Shown in pieces: positions 45,615 through 54,214 of a stretch of 64,000 bases of DNA. Numbering within the stretch: position 1 is the first letter of the stretch; every line of letters starts with the position of its first letter. The notes beneath the pieces were generated by a model. The model had not been told where the DNA came from and did no database searches. It saw nothing but the letters and a program-made list of their open reading frames with translations. The stretch comes from Lachnospiraceae bacterium. GTDB lineage: Bacteria; Bacillota; Clostridia; Lachnospirales; Lachnospiraceae. The DNA lies in assembly GCA_910574715.1 (NCBI GenBank), contig CAJTCH010000003.1:62001-126000 (forward strand), in the 5' to 3' direction. Position numbers and translations under genes: made by a program.

Positions 45615-46995
45615 AGTTCTCTCCTTCTGTTTCTTCTAATCTAGCGGTCTCATCCGCCGTCTCTCTGTTCGGGGAATCCCCCGCTTCTTCTGCCTGCGCC
45701 GCCGTTCCTTCGGCCGTGCCTGCGCTGCTCTCATCGGGGCCTGCTTCCTCAGCCGCATCTTCCCCGCTTATATTCGGATCCGCCCCGCTGCCTTTGTCTC
45801 CTTCGGCCGCCTCAGGCATCTCCTCCTCTCCATCCTTCTTCCTGCCTATCATTCCTTTCAATTTTTCTTTTATATCCAACAATCTGACTCTAAGCCGAAA
45901 TCCTGCTTTCTTACACTTATTTGTACAGATTCGTCTAATAAAACGCCAATTGCGGACAATCCAACAAAATACCAATAAAAACGGATACTTCTCAAGCGCC
46001 GGGAAAAACTGCATCATGTACTCTCTTGAAGGAAACCACCATGCCTGCTGCTTAAGAGCCCATTCCTTATCCCTGTCACGCCAGTAGAAATCCAGCCTCA
46101 CCTTCTCACACGGCAGAAGCTCTTCATCCAGATGCTCATTCTCACGTCCGCGTGATAAGATATATTCTTCCAGTTCTATTGCCACCCCATATTGCTGCTC
46201 GGCTCCTTCACCAAACCAGAGTTCCGCAAGCAGCTCCGCCTGCCGGATAAATTCCTGCCACTTTGCCTTCTCCAGAAATTCTCTCACTGCCTTCCAGCGG
46301 AACTTCTCACCCAGAATCTTCTTAAACTGCCACAGATCCATAATATCCCGAATCTTCAGCTTACCCGTAATATACAGCTCGACCATCCTCGCCGCACGAT
46401 ACAGATAGACCTCCTCATTCGTCAGCATATGTATGAACTTGTAAGACTCTATGCGCCGATAACTCTTAATAGAACCAGAAAAGTAATGCCTGATCACCTT
46501 ATTTTCGATCGGCATTCCGTCATAGAATACAATACGGACACCAGGTACTCTCACATAGACCACTCCGCTGCCCATCGCTTCTTCCCGCTGCTCATAATCC
46601 ATATCCAACATAATTCTATGGATCCTGGGCATCTCCTTCTTGTCCGCAAGAATCTCTATCTGTCTGATATGAGCCATCTCCGGCTTAGGGTACATCTCGG
46701 TTACTTCTGAATCTAACAGAAACAAAGCGTCTATCTTATGCCTCTCCAACTGCCACTTGATGACCTCATCTACCTTCTTGTAGGATTCATAAAGAAGAAG
46801 CTGCTTCCTGTAACTCTGATAAAACTCTGCTTCGCATTCTTCTGAGATCTCTTTTTCTATTCCTAAAAGCCCTATATAGACAATACTGATTACATCCTGA
46901 TAATCGGAAACGTCTAAAAGCGTCTCCCATCTCATTCGCTTTCTCAATGTCTGGATCGGTTTCTGGTTAATGATAGCTGCCAGCAATATTAGCAT
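45589..46995 (-). CDS. Nucleotidyltransferase-like protein (NTP_transf_5 relative) with acidic tail
   Basis: A 468-residue protein. Residues about 15-300 follow the pattern of the uncharacterised nucleotidyltransferase family PF14907, including [19 protein letters not shown] then [15 protein letters not shown]. The usual acidic DxD metal motif appears changed ([10 protein letters not shown]), so it may be catalytically dead. Residues about 370-468 are an Ala/Glu/Gly-rich acidic tail. No ribosome site precedes the ATG at 46995; GGAAAGGAGGC instead precedes an ATG at 47023 that stops after three codons, 14 bases upstream. The gene overlaps the chemoreceptor downstream. Start uncertain; see findings. 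Confidence 0.65.
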   Translation of the reverse strand: MLILLAAIINQKPIQTLRKRMRWETLLDVSDYQDVISIVYIGLLGIEKEISEECEAEFYQSYRKQLLLYESYKKVDEVIKWQLERHKIDALFLLDSEVTEMYPKPEMAHIRQIEILADKKEMPRIHRIMLDMDYEQREEAMGSGVVYVRVPGVRIVFYDGMPIENKVIRHYFSGSIKSYRRIESYKFIHMLTNEEVYLYRAARMVELYITGKLKIRDIMDLWQFKKILGEKFRWKAVREFLEKAKWQEFIRQAELLAELWFGEGAEQQYGVAIELEEYILSRGRENEHLDEELLPCEKVRLDFYWRDRDKEWALKQQAWWFPSREYMMQFFPALEKYPFLLVFCWIVRNWRFIRRICTNKCKKAGFRLRVRLLDIKEKLKGMIGRKKDGEEEMPEAAEGDKGSGADPNISGEDAAEEAGPDESSAGTAEGTAAQAEEAGDSPNRETADETARLEETEGENYEELKNQI

Positions 46996-47119
46996 GTATC
47001 TGATCTCGTAGCTAATAGCTCATTGCCTCCTTTCCAAACCGTCTGCAAATTAGACTGCCGGCTTTCATCCCCTACTTTTAATTTATCGGACATTTTTAGG
47101 CAAATATAACATTTTTTCG

Positions 47120-47845
47120 CTAATTTTTTAGAATTCTTCTCTCCGCAAAGATATCCATTGATTTCTGGTTATAGATCGAACGCTTCTCGTCCGCCGCCAT
47201 CCTTCCTGCGATCAGCGTGATACAGCGTCTCTTCATGATCGTAACCAGTCCCCGGGCATGACTCGCTACCAGGATCGTCATCCCTCTGTAGTTCAATTCC
47301 TCCAATAGCTGCATCAGGTCCCACGCGGAATCCGGATCAAGATTCGCCGTCGGCTCATCTGCGATCAGAATCTCTGGCTGAACCGAAAGCGCCCTCGCCA
47401 AAAGTATCCTTGCCTGTTCACCCCCTGATAACTCGTCCGGGTATGACTTGTACTTCTTCGCAAGACCTACCAGTCCCAGTACCTTAATGATCTTCTCCCG
47501 CATACGGTCATCTGCATTCTCCGTTGCGAGCAAAGCTAACTTAATATTATCATATACCGAACGATCTTTCAATAGTCCAACTTCTGGAGACATAATACCC
47601 AGCCTGCGCCGGTGTTCAGGGACCTTATTCCTCGTCATGGTATCCACCCTGCGGCCTTCCACTGTGATCTTCCCGGAAGTCACCTCCTCCTGCTTCATGA
47701 TCAGGTTCAGCAACGTGCTCTTCCCCGCTCCGCTCTTCCCGATGAAGAATACGAACTCCCCTTTATCTATTTCAAAAGAAATATCGTGTAATGCAGTTTC
47801 GTTTTTAAATTTTTTCGTCACATGGTCAAAAATAATCTGCGCCAT
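47120..47845 (-). CDS. Orphan FtsE-like ABC ATPase
   Basis: A 241-residue ABC ATPase resembling FtsE. It has Walker A GKSGAGKST, signature LSGGEQ, Walker B ILIADEPTANLD and a switch His in VASHARGLV. The Q-loop, normally GMIFQD, reads GIMSPE, so the conserved Gln is replaced by Pro. There is no ftsX partner next to it, and the C-terminus carries an extra about 20 residues (KRSIYNQKSMDIFAERRIL). It may be a diverged or regulatory ATPase. It is divergent from the C39 peptidase gene. Confidence 0.85.
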   Translation of the reverse strand: MAQIIFDHVTKKFKNETALHDISFEIDKGEFVFFIGKSGAGKSTLLNLIMKQEEVTSGKITVEGRRVDTMTRNKVPEHRRRLGIMSPEVGLLKDRSVYDNIKLALLATENADDRMREKIIKVLGLVGLAKKYKSYPDELSGGEQARILLARALSVQPEILIADEPTANLDPDSAWDLMQLLEELNYRGMTILVASHARGLVTIMKRRCITLIAGRMAADEKRSIYNQKSMDIFAERRILKN

Positions 47846-47909
47846 ATATTCCCACCTTATTTTTCTTGCACATTTACCGATATATTTCTATTACGATCAA
47901 TAATAGTTA

Positions 47910-47938
47910 TTGTGTATATTTGTTACATATACTATACT
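47910..47938 (+). promoter_or_regulatory. Promoter of the C39 peptidase gene
   Basis: TTGTGT (47910-47915) and TATACT (47933-47938) are 17 bases apart, 49 bases before the ATG. Confidence 0.55.
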
Positions 47939-47986
47939 GGTTTAAAATGAAACCGTCAACAACGATTATTTAGACACGGTGAAAAT

Positions 47987-48730
47987 ATGAAAAAGAAATT
48001 ATTATGCGGTGTATTCATTATCGCATTACTGTTATGCCTGTACTTTGTTCGGACCGACCGTGCGTCGGGCGCTGATCCGGCGGCCGCTGACGGTCAGGCA
48101 GATAATACTGAACAGGGACCCCCGCCGCCGCGGGTGCTTCCCGACGCTGCCCCTGATCCGGAGGAAGCCCCGGCATTCATAGACGGTCAATACACTCTGT
48201 CTATGAGCAGCAGTATCGGCACCCTTACCTACTATAATCAATCCGACGTCCGCTGGGCTGACTTCCTGTACGGAGGACGCGATCCGCTCCATTCATACGG
48301 CTGCGGACCGACCGCTCTGGCCATGGTCGTGACAAGCTTTACCGAGCATACGCTCTCGCCTTCCGATATGGCGGCCTGGGCTGCCGACCACAATTACTGG
48401 TCCGCCGGCCATGGGACGAAGCACAACTTCATCATCGAAGGCGCAGCCGCGTTCGGCCTGAAGGCCGCTCCTTTCCAGAACTTCACAGAGGAAGGCGTGC
48501 TCTCTGAACTGCGTAACGGGCATATCCTGATCGCACTGATGGGTTCCGGGCACTTTACATCTAACGGGCACTTTATCGTCATTGCCGACGACTGGTCCGG
48601 CAATCAGGTCCGTATCGCTGATCCCGCCAGCCTGGAGAATACACAGATCCCCTGGGACATCTCGGTGATCTTAAGCGAACTGAACGCCGCCGCCAATTCC
48701 GGCGGGCCGGTGTGGAGTATCTCTCCTTAA
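47987..48730 (+). CDS. Secreted or membrane-anchored C39-family peptidase
   Basis: A 247-residue protein with an N-terminal hydrophobic segment after MKKK (about 5-20), then a Pro/Ala/Glu-rich linker to about 60. The C39/papain-like fold follows: the Cys is in GCGPTALAM, the His in NGHFIVIADD, and the third residue in IADPAS. YNQSDVRWADFLYG is the usual start of this domain. It probably cleaves or modifies extracytoplasmic peptides, possibly cell-wall linked. GGTGA precedes ATG. A perfect terminator follows. Confidence 0.88.
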   Translation: MKKKLLCGVFIIALLLCLYFVRTDRASGADPAAADGQADNTEQGPPPPRVLPDAAPDPEEAPAFIDGQYTLSMSSSIGTLTYYNQSDVRWADFLYGGRDPLHSYGCGPTALAMVVTSFTEHTLSPSDMAAWAADHNYWSAGHGTKHNFIIEGAAAFGLKAAPFQNFTEEGVLSELRNGHILIALMGSGHFTSNGHFIVIADDWSGNQVRIADPASLENTQIPWDISVILSELNAAANSGGPVWSISP

Positions 48731-48748
48731 TATGATTATACTGTAAAA

Positions 48749-48788
48749 AGTCTGCAGCACATTAACTGCTGCAGACTTCTTTTCTTTT
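48749..48788 (+). terminator. Terminator of the C39 peptidase gene
   Basis: AAGTCTGCAGCA pairs perfectly with TGCTGCAGACTT across a six-base loop and is followed by a T-rich tract. Confidence 0.9.
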
Positions 48789-48824
48789 GTAAAATTATTT
48801 TTATTCTATTATATCGGCAGCCCG

Positions 48825-49232
48825 TTAATGAGCCGCCTGATAATAAGAATCCTTTCCGGCAACTCTGGAATTGAACACCTTGTCAACATCTATCGTCCGT
48901 TTCAGGACCTGCTGAAGCTGAGTGCTGAGTTCTAAGATCTTCTTCTCCCCGAACGCTTCCGGCTGATACTTGCTCTCTGCGTTCAGCCAGGATCTGAGCT
49001 TCTCCTTATCCTCACCGCCGACTTCGATCAGCATCTGAATCTCCCGCTTCGAATCCAGGAAACGTTCCAATTCGTCCTGCCGCATCTTCATCAATAACTG
49101 AGCCGACTCCTGATCGTTTCTGGACAGGGCATCCGCCATCTCCTTCGTCACTCTCTCGATCTCTACCATATGCCTGTAATTTCGCTGTACCCGCTTAAGG
49201 ATCTCCATCAATAGTTCTTCTCTGTTCTCCAT
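48825..49232 (-). CDS. FliT/FlgN-like flagellar chaperone (putative)
   Basis: A 135-residue, mostly helical, charged protein. It starts MENREELLMEILKRVQRNYR and ends with QQVLKRTIDVDKVFNSR. It lies 14 bases after fliS, where fliT or a related export chaperone is usually encoded. Sequence alone is not diagnostic; helical length and position support a flagellar type III chaperone. GGGAGAAG precedes ATG. It is the last gene of the fliD-fliS set. Confidence 0.6.
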   Translation of the reverse strand: MENREELLMEILKRVQRNYRHMVEIERVTKEMADALSRNDQESAQLLMKMRQDELERFLDSKREIQMLIEVGGEDKEKLRSWLNAESKYQPEAFGEKKILELSTQLQQVLKRTIDVDKVFNSRVAGKDSYYQAAH

Positions 49233-49246
49233 ACGACTTCTCCCGT

Positions 49247-49621
49247 CTATACAGCAGCCGTCTTCTTACTGGCTTCTTTAAACGCATCCCTGAGCTCTGC
49301 TACAAGGGGCTTCAATTCATCAACTACAGCGCTGTTACGTCCGGCCTGCAGCCTGCTGAGTTCATAGAGAAAGAACTCATACATCCTTCTCAGCTCATAG
49401 CTGATACTATACTCCATATTCAGCGTCTCATCAAGATACCGCACGATCTCCCTTGACCGCTGAACTGACTTCTCAAACAAATCATAGTCTTTATTCCCCA
49501 ACGCGATCTGTGCCCTGGTGAGCCGTTTGATCAGCTCATCATACAGAAGCAGAAGCATCTCACTATGCGTCATCGTATTCACAGACTGCATCTTATACTG
49601 TTGATATCCATTCTGGTACAT
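49247..49621 (-). CDS. fliS: Flagellar secretion chaperone FliS
   Basis: A 124-residue chaperone that holds flagellin before export. It starts GYQQYKMQSVNTMTHSEMLLLLYDELIKRL, typical for FliS after the first residues (quoted in part), with NYSI-like MEYSISYELRRMYEF later. GGGGAAG precedes ATG. It lies 20 bases after fliD. Confidence 0.95.
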   Translation of the reverse strand: MYQNGYQQYKMQSVNTMTHSEMLLLLYDELIKRLTRAQIALGNKDYDLFEKSVQRSREIVRYLDETLNMEYSISYELRRMYEFFLYELSRLQAGRNSAVVDELKPLVAELRDAFKEASKKTAAV

Positions 49622-49641
49622 ATTCTTCCCCTTTTTTGCTC

Positions 49642-52122
49642 TTAATAGCCGCCAAGCTGGCTTAAGAATCCGCTCTGACTATTCATCTGGGAGATCAGTG
49701 TCTCTAAGCTTGTAAACTGCTTAATGTAGCGGTCTCTCTCTGTTTCCAGTCTCTCCTGGAACTTCGTGATCAACTTCTCGATCTCCTGCAATTGCTTATA
49801 CATGGTATTCTCTGTAACACTCATCGGCGAACTCTCATGCCCGGCCTTCCGGATCAGGATACCCTTGCTCTCCATTGCTCCGGTGGTATTGACATATTTG
49901 TCCATCACATTCTTAAGAGCCGTCGCAATTCCTGTTGAAGTGCCGTTTCCATTGGTATTCGTAACAGATGATTCTGCGAATATCTGCTGTACTCGCTCTG
50001 GATTGCTTGCAAGCGCCGCACGGAATTTCGACTCATCAAATGTCAGCTTACCGTTGTCGGAATAAGTGCTGGATGTCGATATACCCATCTCCGCCAATTC
50101 CTGAGCGATACCTCCGCCGATTATGAAACGCAGGTCACTGCTTAAGCTTCTGATATCACTGTCTGCATGGAGCAGGCCTTCCTTAGCCTTCTTCTCCCAT
50201 GCCTCGATCTCGTCCTCTGACAGTTCTTTCTTCTGCTCGGAGGTAAGCGGTGCGTAATCACGGTCCGGTTTGGTGGTCAGTTCCTTGTTGACCAGCTCTA
50301 TAATGGCGTTGTACTCATCTACCATGGCTTTGACTGCGTCTACGATTGAGTCGGCGTCTACTTGGGCGTCGATTTCTACCGGATCTGCCGTCTTGTCTAA
50401 TTCCTTAGTACCGTCTTTCTCTGTATATCCAAATTCGCCTTTTACATTAATAGTCAAGCCGTCTATTGTAAATGAATTCGTTCCTCGAATCACTTCCACT
50501 TCTTCATCGGATCCGGCATATTTAACCGCTACGATTGCGTCCTGTCCGGTTTCATTTGCTACTTCTGTTCCTGTAAGTCCAAAAAGACTCTTTGCTGGAC
50601 CATCAATTTTGACACTTCCGCTAGCGCCGTCTTCTTTTGAAGTAAAGGTAAACTTATCCGCCGCTTCTTGATAGGAAATCGTTACGCGCGCATCGCTGTT
50701 GTTGATCCGCTCCATCAGGGAATTCATGGTATCGTCTTCATAAACTTTTATTTCCTTATCATTGATCGAAAGGGTCGTATATTTTTTTTCGATTTCATTC
50801 CCTTCGGCATCTTTTATTTTCTCTGTTTGATCAAACTTTAAGTCAGGATGTTTTAACTTAAGCTGCTCGTTCATATTTACACGGTTAGACATACCATCCT
50901 GTAATCCTAATGCGTATTTTACATCGCTGCTTCCTGATACTAACTTCAATACAGAGGTTGTATCATCACTGCCGTCTTTAGGATTTTTAGTCTTTAGAGT
51001 AATTCCTCCCTCAGCCGACATACCTACCTCAATTCTTCCTTTTCCAAAAGCATCTTCTAATTGCTTCTGCATGGATTTCATAATTTCATGACGTACCTCA
51101 TCATTTGCAGATAACGTTATTACATCACCTGTCTCCGGATCTATTGCCCCTGCTTCATCTATCAACTTTTGTAAAGTATCCTTATCTGGCATTGCTATCT
51201 CTGCCGTCTTTCCATTATAAGAAAATGTCAACGTCTTACCGTCTAACAAGCGTGCAAGATTTACATGATCAACTAATTTATCAGCTGCATCTTCTCCTGC
51301 TATTGTTGTTTGAGAGGTAGAACCAGTTACTGGTTTAAAATCTTTAAATCCCAAATACTCCATAGCAGATCCACCGGTTACTTCGAAATTATTCCCTCCC
51401 GGAGTCGTTGTAAACTGAATGTTTTTACCAGTATTCTTTTCAAACTTAACATAATCCGAAAGGTGTTTCCCGTCAGAAACTTCGATATTCGCTAACTGCT
51501 TATTAATTGACTCTATAGCTTTATCCGGAGTGCTGTAATCATATTTTACCACGGTTCCGTCGGCTAATTTCTCTGATTCTTTCAAGGTAAGAGAATATGT
51601 CTTAGCGCTTGAATCATTACCTAATTTAAAATCTATATCCTTCCCGATCAGCTGCTGTATATCGTATGTCTTACTTGTATCGATCTTCCCTGTAGACAAG
51701 GTCTGACCTGAAACATTAGCCGAAGTAGACCACTTCGCCTTCTGTGCCAACTGCTTCACGCCCAAGATCGATACGCCATCAGCTGACGACCCGCTTCCCG
51801 ACACAGACACATACTTGCTGTTCGTACCTGTCACTGACAGTTGATTCCGTCCCCAGAACATGGAACTGAACAGATTCGTCTTAGAACTCCATGATGATGT
51901 ATATTTATTCGCAAAATCAAGCAGCTGGCTGGCAATGTTCCGTACCGCTGACTGCTTCCATTCTAACTGCTGCTTCTTCTGCTGCTGCTGAGTAATCTTA
52001 CTGGTAGTACCGGAAGTCATACCCTCAATCAGGGTATCTCTGTCCAGACCGCTGGCAAGACCGCCGTAACCTCTGATACCGTTGCTTGTTGATGTGCTCA
52101 ATCCGCCTATTGATGTTGACAT
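49642..52122 (-). CDS. fliD: Flagellar cap protein FliD
   Basis: An 826-residue filament-capping protein, longer than the usual 450-700 residues because of an expanded middle region (about 180-560). The N-terminus contains GYGGLASGLDRDTLIEGMTS, the family start, and the D0 coiled-coil helix. The C-terminal part reads NTMYKQLQEIEKLITKFQERL then YIKQFTSLETLISQMNSQSG, the standard FliD end. The AT-rich middle (about 50.4-51.6 kb) has a different base composition from its neighbours. GGAGAG precedes ATG. A sigma-28-like promoter lies upstream. Confidence 0.94.
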   Translation of the reverse strand: MSTSIGGLSTSTSNGIRGYGGLASGLDRDTLIEGMTSGTTSKITQQQQKKQQLEWKQSAVRNIASQLLDFANKYTSSWSSKTNLFSSMFWGRNQLSVTGTNSKYVSVSGSGSSADGVSILGVKQLAQKAKWSTSANVSGQTLSTGKIDTSKTYDIQQLIGKDIDFKLGNDSSAKTYSLTLKESEKLADGTVVKYDYSTPDKAIESINKQLANIEVSDGKHLSDYVKFEKNTGKNIQFTTTPGGNNFEVTGGSAMEYLGFKDFKPVTGSTSQTTIAGEDAADKLVDHVNLARLLDGKTLTFSYNGKTAEIAMPDKDTLQKLIDEAGAIDPETGDVITLSANDEVRHEIMKSMQKQLEDAFGKGRIEVGMSAEGGITLKTKNPKDGSDDTTSVLKLVSGSSDVKYALGLQDGMSNRVNMNEQLKLKHPDLKFDQTEKIKDAEGNEIEKKYTTLSINDKEIKVYEDDTMNSLMERINNSDARVTISYQEAADKFTFTSKEDGASGSVKIDGPAKSLFGLTGTEVANETGQDAIVAVKYAGSDEEVEVIRGTNSFTIDGLTINVKGEFGYTEKDGTKELDKTADPVEIDAQVDADSIVDAVKAMVDEYNAIIELVNKELTTKPDRDYAPLTSEQKKELSEDEIEAWEKKAKEGLLHADSDIRSLSSDLRFIIGGGIAQELAEMGISTSSTYSDNGKLTFDESKFRAALASNPERVQQIFAESSVTNTNGNGTSTGIATALKNVMDKYVNTTGAMESKGILIRKAGHESSPMSVTENTMYKQLQEIEKLITKFQERLETERDRYIKQFTSLETLISQMNSQSGFLSQLGGY

Positions 52123-52267
52123 AGCTATCTCTCCTTTTCATTCTTTGCTTATTAAACATAAAATGCTCAGCCTTAATTGTATCCTGGGCCTTGCATTATC
52201 CTGCCCGGTTCCTGTAAACTTACATATAAACCGTGATATTACAAATTCAAAATTATTCTGTACTTAT

Positions 52268-52289
52268 TTATCGGCATATAGTATACTTT
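52268..52289 (-). promoter_or_regulatory. Possible sigma-28 (FliA/SigD) promoter of fliD
   Basis: On the minus strand GCCGATAA (52275-52268) is a perfect sigma-28 -10 box. TAAAG lies just upstream, but the spacing (11 bases) is shorter than the usual 15. It is about 150 bases before the fliD start. Confidence 0.4.
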
Positions 52290-52335
52290 AAATAATAGTT
52301 AGATTTAGTTTAAATTACGAATGGAGGAATTTATT

Positions 52336-53142
52336 TTGGCTACTATTATCGCACTTACGAACCAGAAAGGCGGCGTAGGCAAGACAACCACATCCAGCGC
52401 CCTGGCTGCTGGTCTGTTCTCTTTTCATGATAAAAAGGTACTGGCAATTGATCTGGACCCGCAAGGGAGCCTTGGCTTCAGTCTCGGTCTCGATATCGAG
52501 AACTGTAAGACGATCTATGACGTGCTGACCGGACAGGTGCCTATCAAGGACGCGATCCAGGAGACGGATTATTGCGATATTATTACTTCGAATATTTTGC
52601 TGAGCGGCGCAGAGCTTGAATTTACTTCATCTGACCGGGATTTACTGTTGAAGAAGGCTCTGATACCTGTTAAGAGTAATTATGATTATATTATCATCGA
52701 CACACCGCCCGCTCTGAATATACTTACAGTGAATGCATACGCGGCGTCCAATCATCTGATCATACCGATGGCGCCGGAGATCCTAAGCCTTCTCGGCGTC
52801 TCCCAGCTTAAGGAGACCATAGATTCTGTACGGCAGAGCGTGAATCCGAATCTGAATGTGCTGGGTATCATCTTAACGAAGTTTAATCCGCGGACTCTGC
52901 TTGCCCGTGAAGTGAAGGAGATGGCAGAGAATATCGCCTCTCAGATGGGTACCCGGGTATTCGCTAACCAGATCCGTACAAGCGTTACCGTTGCCGAGGC
53001 TCCGGCACATGGACTCAGCGTATTCGACCATGCGCCCCATGCCAACCCATCACTTGATTATCAGGAATTTGTTCAGGAGGTTGTGACCAGAACCTCATCC
53101 AATATAATACAGGGAGGTGCTTCCAATGGCCAGGAGAAGTAA
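52336..53142 (+). CDS. ParA/Soj-family ATPase
   Basis: A 268-residue P-loop ATPase. It has the deviant Walker A motif NQKGGVGKTTTSSALAAG, Walker A' IDLDPQGSLGFSL and Walker B DYIIIDTPPAL, so it belongs with chromosomal ParA/MinD partners. The TTG start at 52336 was chosen because GGAGGA lies 7 bases upstream and the residue after is ATIIALTNQKGG. The downstream gene starts inside its 3' end (overlap of 17 bases). No parB or parS is visible, so it may position a different cargo, such as the ComFB-domain protein next door. Confidence 0.92.
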   Translation: MATIIALTNQKGGVGKTTTSSALAAGLFSFHDKKVLAIDLDPQGSLGFSLGLDIENCKTIYDVLTGQVPIKDAIQETDYCDIITSNILLSGAELEFTSSDRDLLLKKALIPVKSNYDYIIIDTPPALNILTVNAYAASNHLIIPMAPEILSLLGVSQLKETIDSVRQSVNPNLNVLGIILTKFNPRTLLAREVKEMAENIASQMGTRVFANQIRTSVTVAEAPAHGLSVFDHAPHANPSLDYQEFVQEVVTRTSSNIIQGGASNGQEK

Positions 53143-54121
53143 TAAGACCGCACATGTACTGAATCTGCTTGCCGGGCATGATGCGCAGAACGATTCACAG
53201 AATGATTCACAGAACGAGCCGCAGACTTCAGCCGAAGGAGCAGACAACACGGATGCTTCTGCGGCTGCCAAACCTAAGACGGCAGCCCCATCCGCCCCGG
53301 CTGAAAAGGAACCTGAGAGACCTGTTCCCGTTGCTCAGACTGCACCTCAGAACATTTCCGTAATTGATAAGACGGAAGATGATCCTGTTGCAGATCTGAT
53401 ACAACAGAAGTTAATGGACGAATTCGAGCAGAGCCAGCAGAGTTCTCCTGCACAGGAAGCTGCGGCCGAGACTGATGCAGAACCACCGGCTGATACAACA
53501 GCCGAAGCTGTAACAGAAGAATCAACCGGGAACACGGCCGGCACATCTGACAGCACAGTCCTTGAAGCTGTACCGGATGAGGATTCCGGCTTAGCTATTG
53601 ATGCCGCATCAGATGAGAGTTCTGACTCATCCGTTGAAGCTGTATCAGATGAGAATTCTGATGCAACTGTTAATGTTGAAGCCGAACCAGAAGAGGCTTC
53701 CGGCCCAATTACTGATACTGCACCGGAAGTAGCTGCTGATACAACTGCTGCTACTGCGGCTGATTCGGTAACTGAGACTGAAGCCGCCCATTCCCAGGAC
53801 ATGGCATCTCCTGCACCGGAGATCTCCTCTCCCGAACCAGAGCCGGAGCCGGAACCTGAATTCGCCTATCTGAATGTTATGGAGCGAATTGTTGAGGACA
53901 AGATCATATACTTTATGCGGCAGTTCGATGTCTGTACTTGTGCCCGCTGCAAAGCAGATACCGTCGCTCTGACAATGAACGGATTGATGCCCAAGTATAT
54001 CGTTACCACACCTGCTGCCGTTGACCCGCTTCTAAGCTACTACACGAACAGACTGATTTCTGATGTTACGGTAGAAGCTACGAAGGCATGCATGGTTGTA
54101 AAAGATAATCCCCGGCATTAG
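53126..54121 (+). CDS. ComFB-domain protein with long disordered acidic linker
   Basis: A 331-residue protein. The first 25 residues are basic (MARRSNKTAHVLNLLAGHD), and a Ser/Ala/Glu/Asp/Thr-rich disordered region follows (about 25-240, with repeated DESSDSSVEAVSDENSD-like stretches). The C-terminus (about 245-331) is a ComFB domain with VMERIVEDKIIYFMRQFDVCTCARCKAD, whose Cys-x-Cys-x2-Cys may bind metal, and ALTMNGLMPKYIVTT. It starts at 53126 with GGGAGGTG upstream and overlaps parA by 17 bases. The pair probably forms one system; ComFB is known from competence operons but its function is not established. Confidence 0.85.
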   Translation: MARRSNKTAHVLNLLAGHDAQNDSQNDSQNEPQTSAEGADNTDASAAAKPKTAAPSAPAEKEPERPVPVAQTAPQNISVIDKTEDDPVADLIQQKLMDEFEQSQQSSPAQEAAAETDAEPPADTTAEAVTEESTGNTAGTSDSTVLEAVPDEDSGLAIDAASDESSDSSVEAVSDENSDATVNVEAEPEEASGPITDTAPEVAADTTAATAADSVTETEAAHSQDMASPAPEISSPEPEPEPEPEFAYLNVMERIVEDKIIYFMRQFDVCTCARCKADTVALTMNGLMPKYIVTTPAAVDPLLSYYTNRLISDVTVEATKACMVVKDNPRH

Positions 54122-54133
54122 CGGGTATATTAT

Positions 54134-54192
54134 AATGGAGTTGCTGCAAAGCAAGACTATGGTTCAACGTCCATCTTTGCGGCAACTCCATT
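54134..54192. terminator. Terminator after the comFB-domain gene
   Basis: AATGGAGTTGC-T-GCAAAG pairs with CTTTGC-G-GCAACTCCATT across a 23-base loop, followed by TTATC. It lies between convergent genes. Confidence 0.75.
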
Positions 54193-54214
54193 TTATCGAG
54201 ATAGATTCTGAGAA

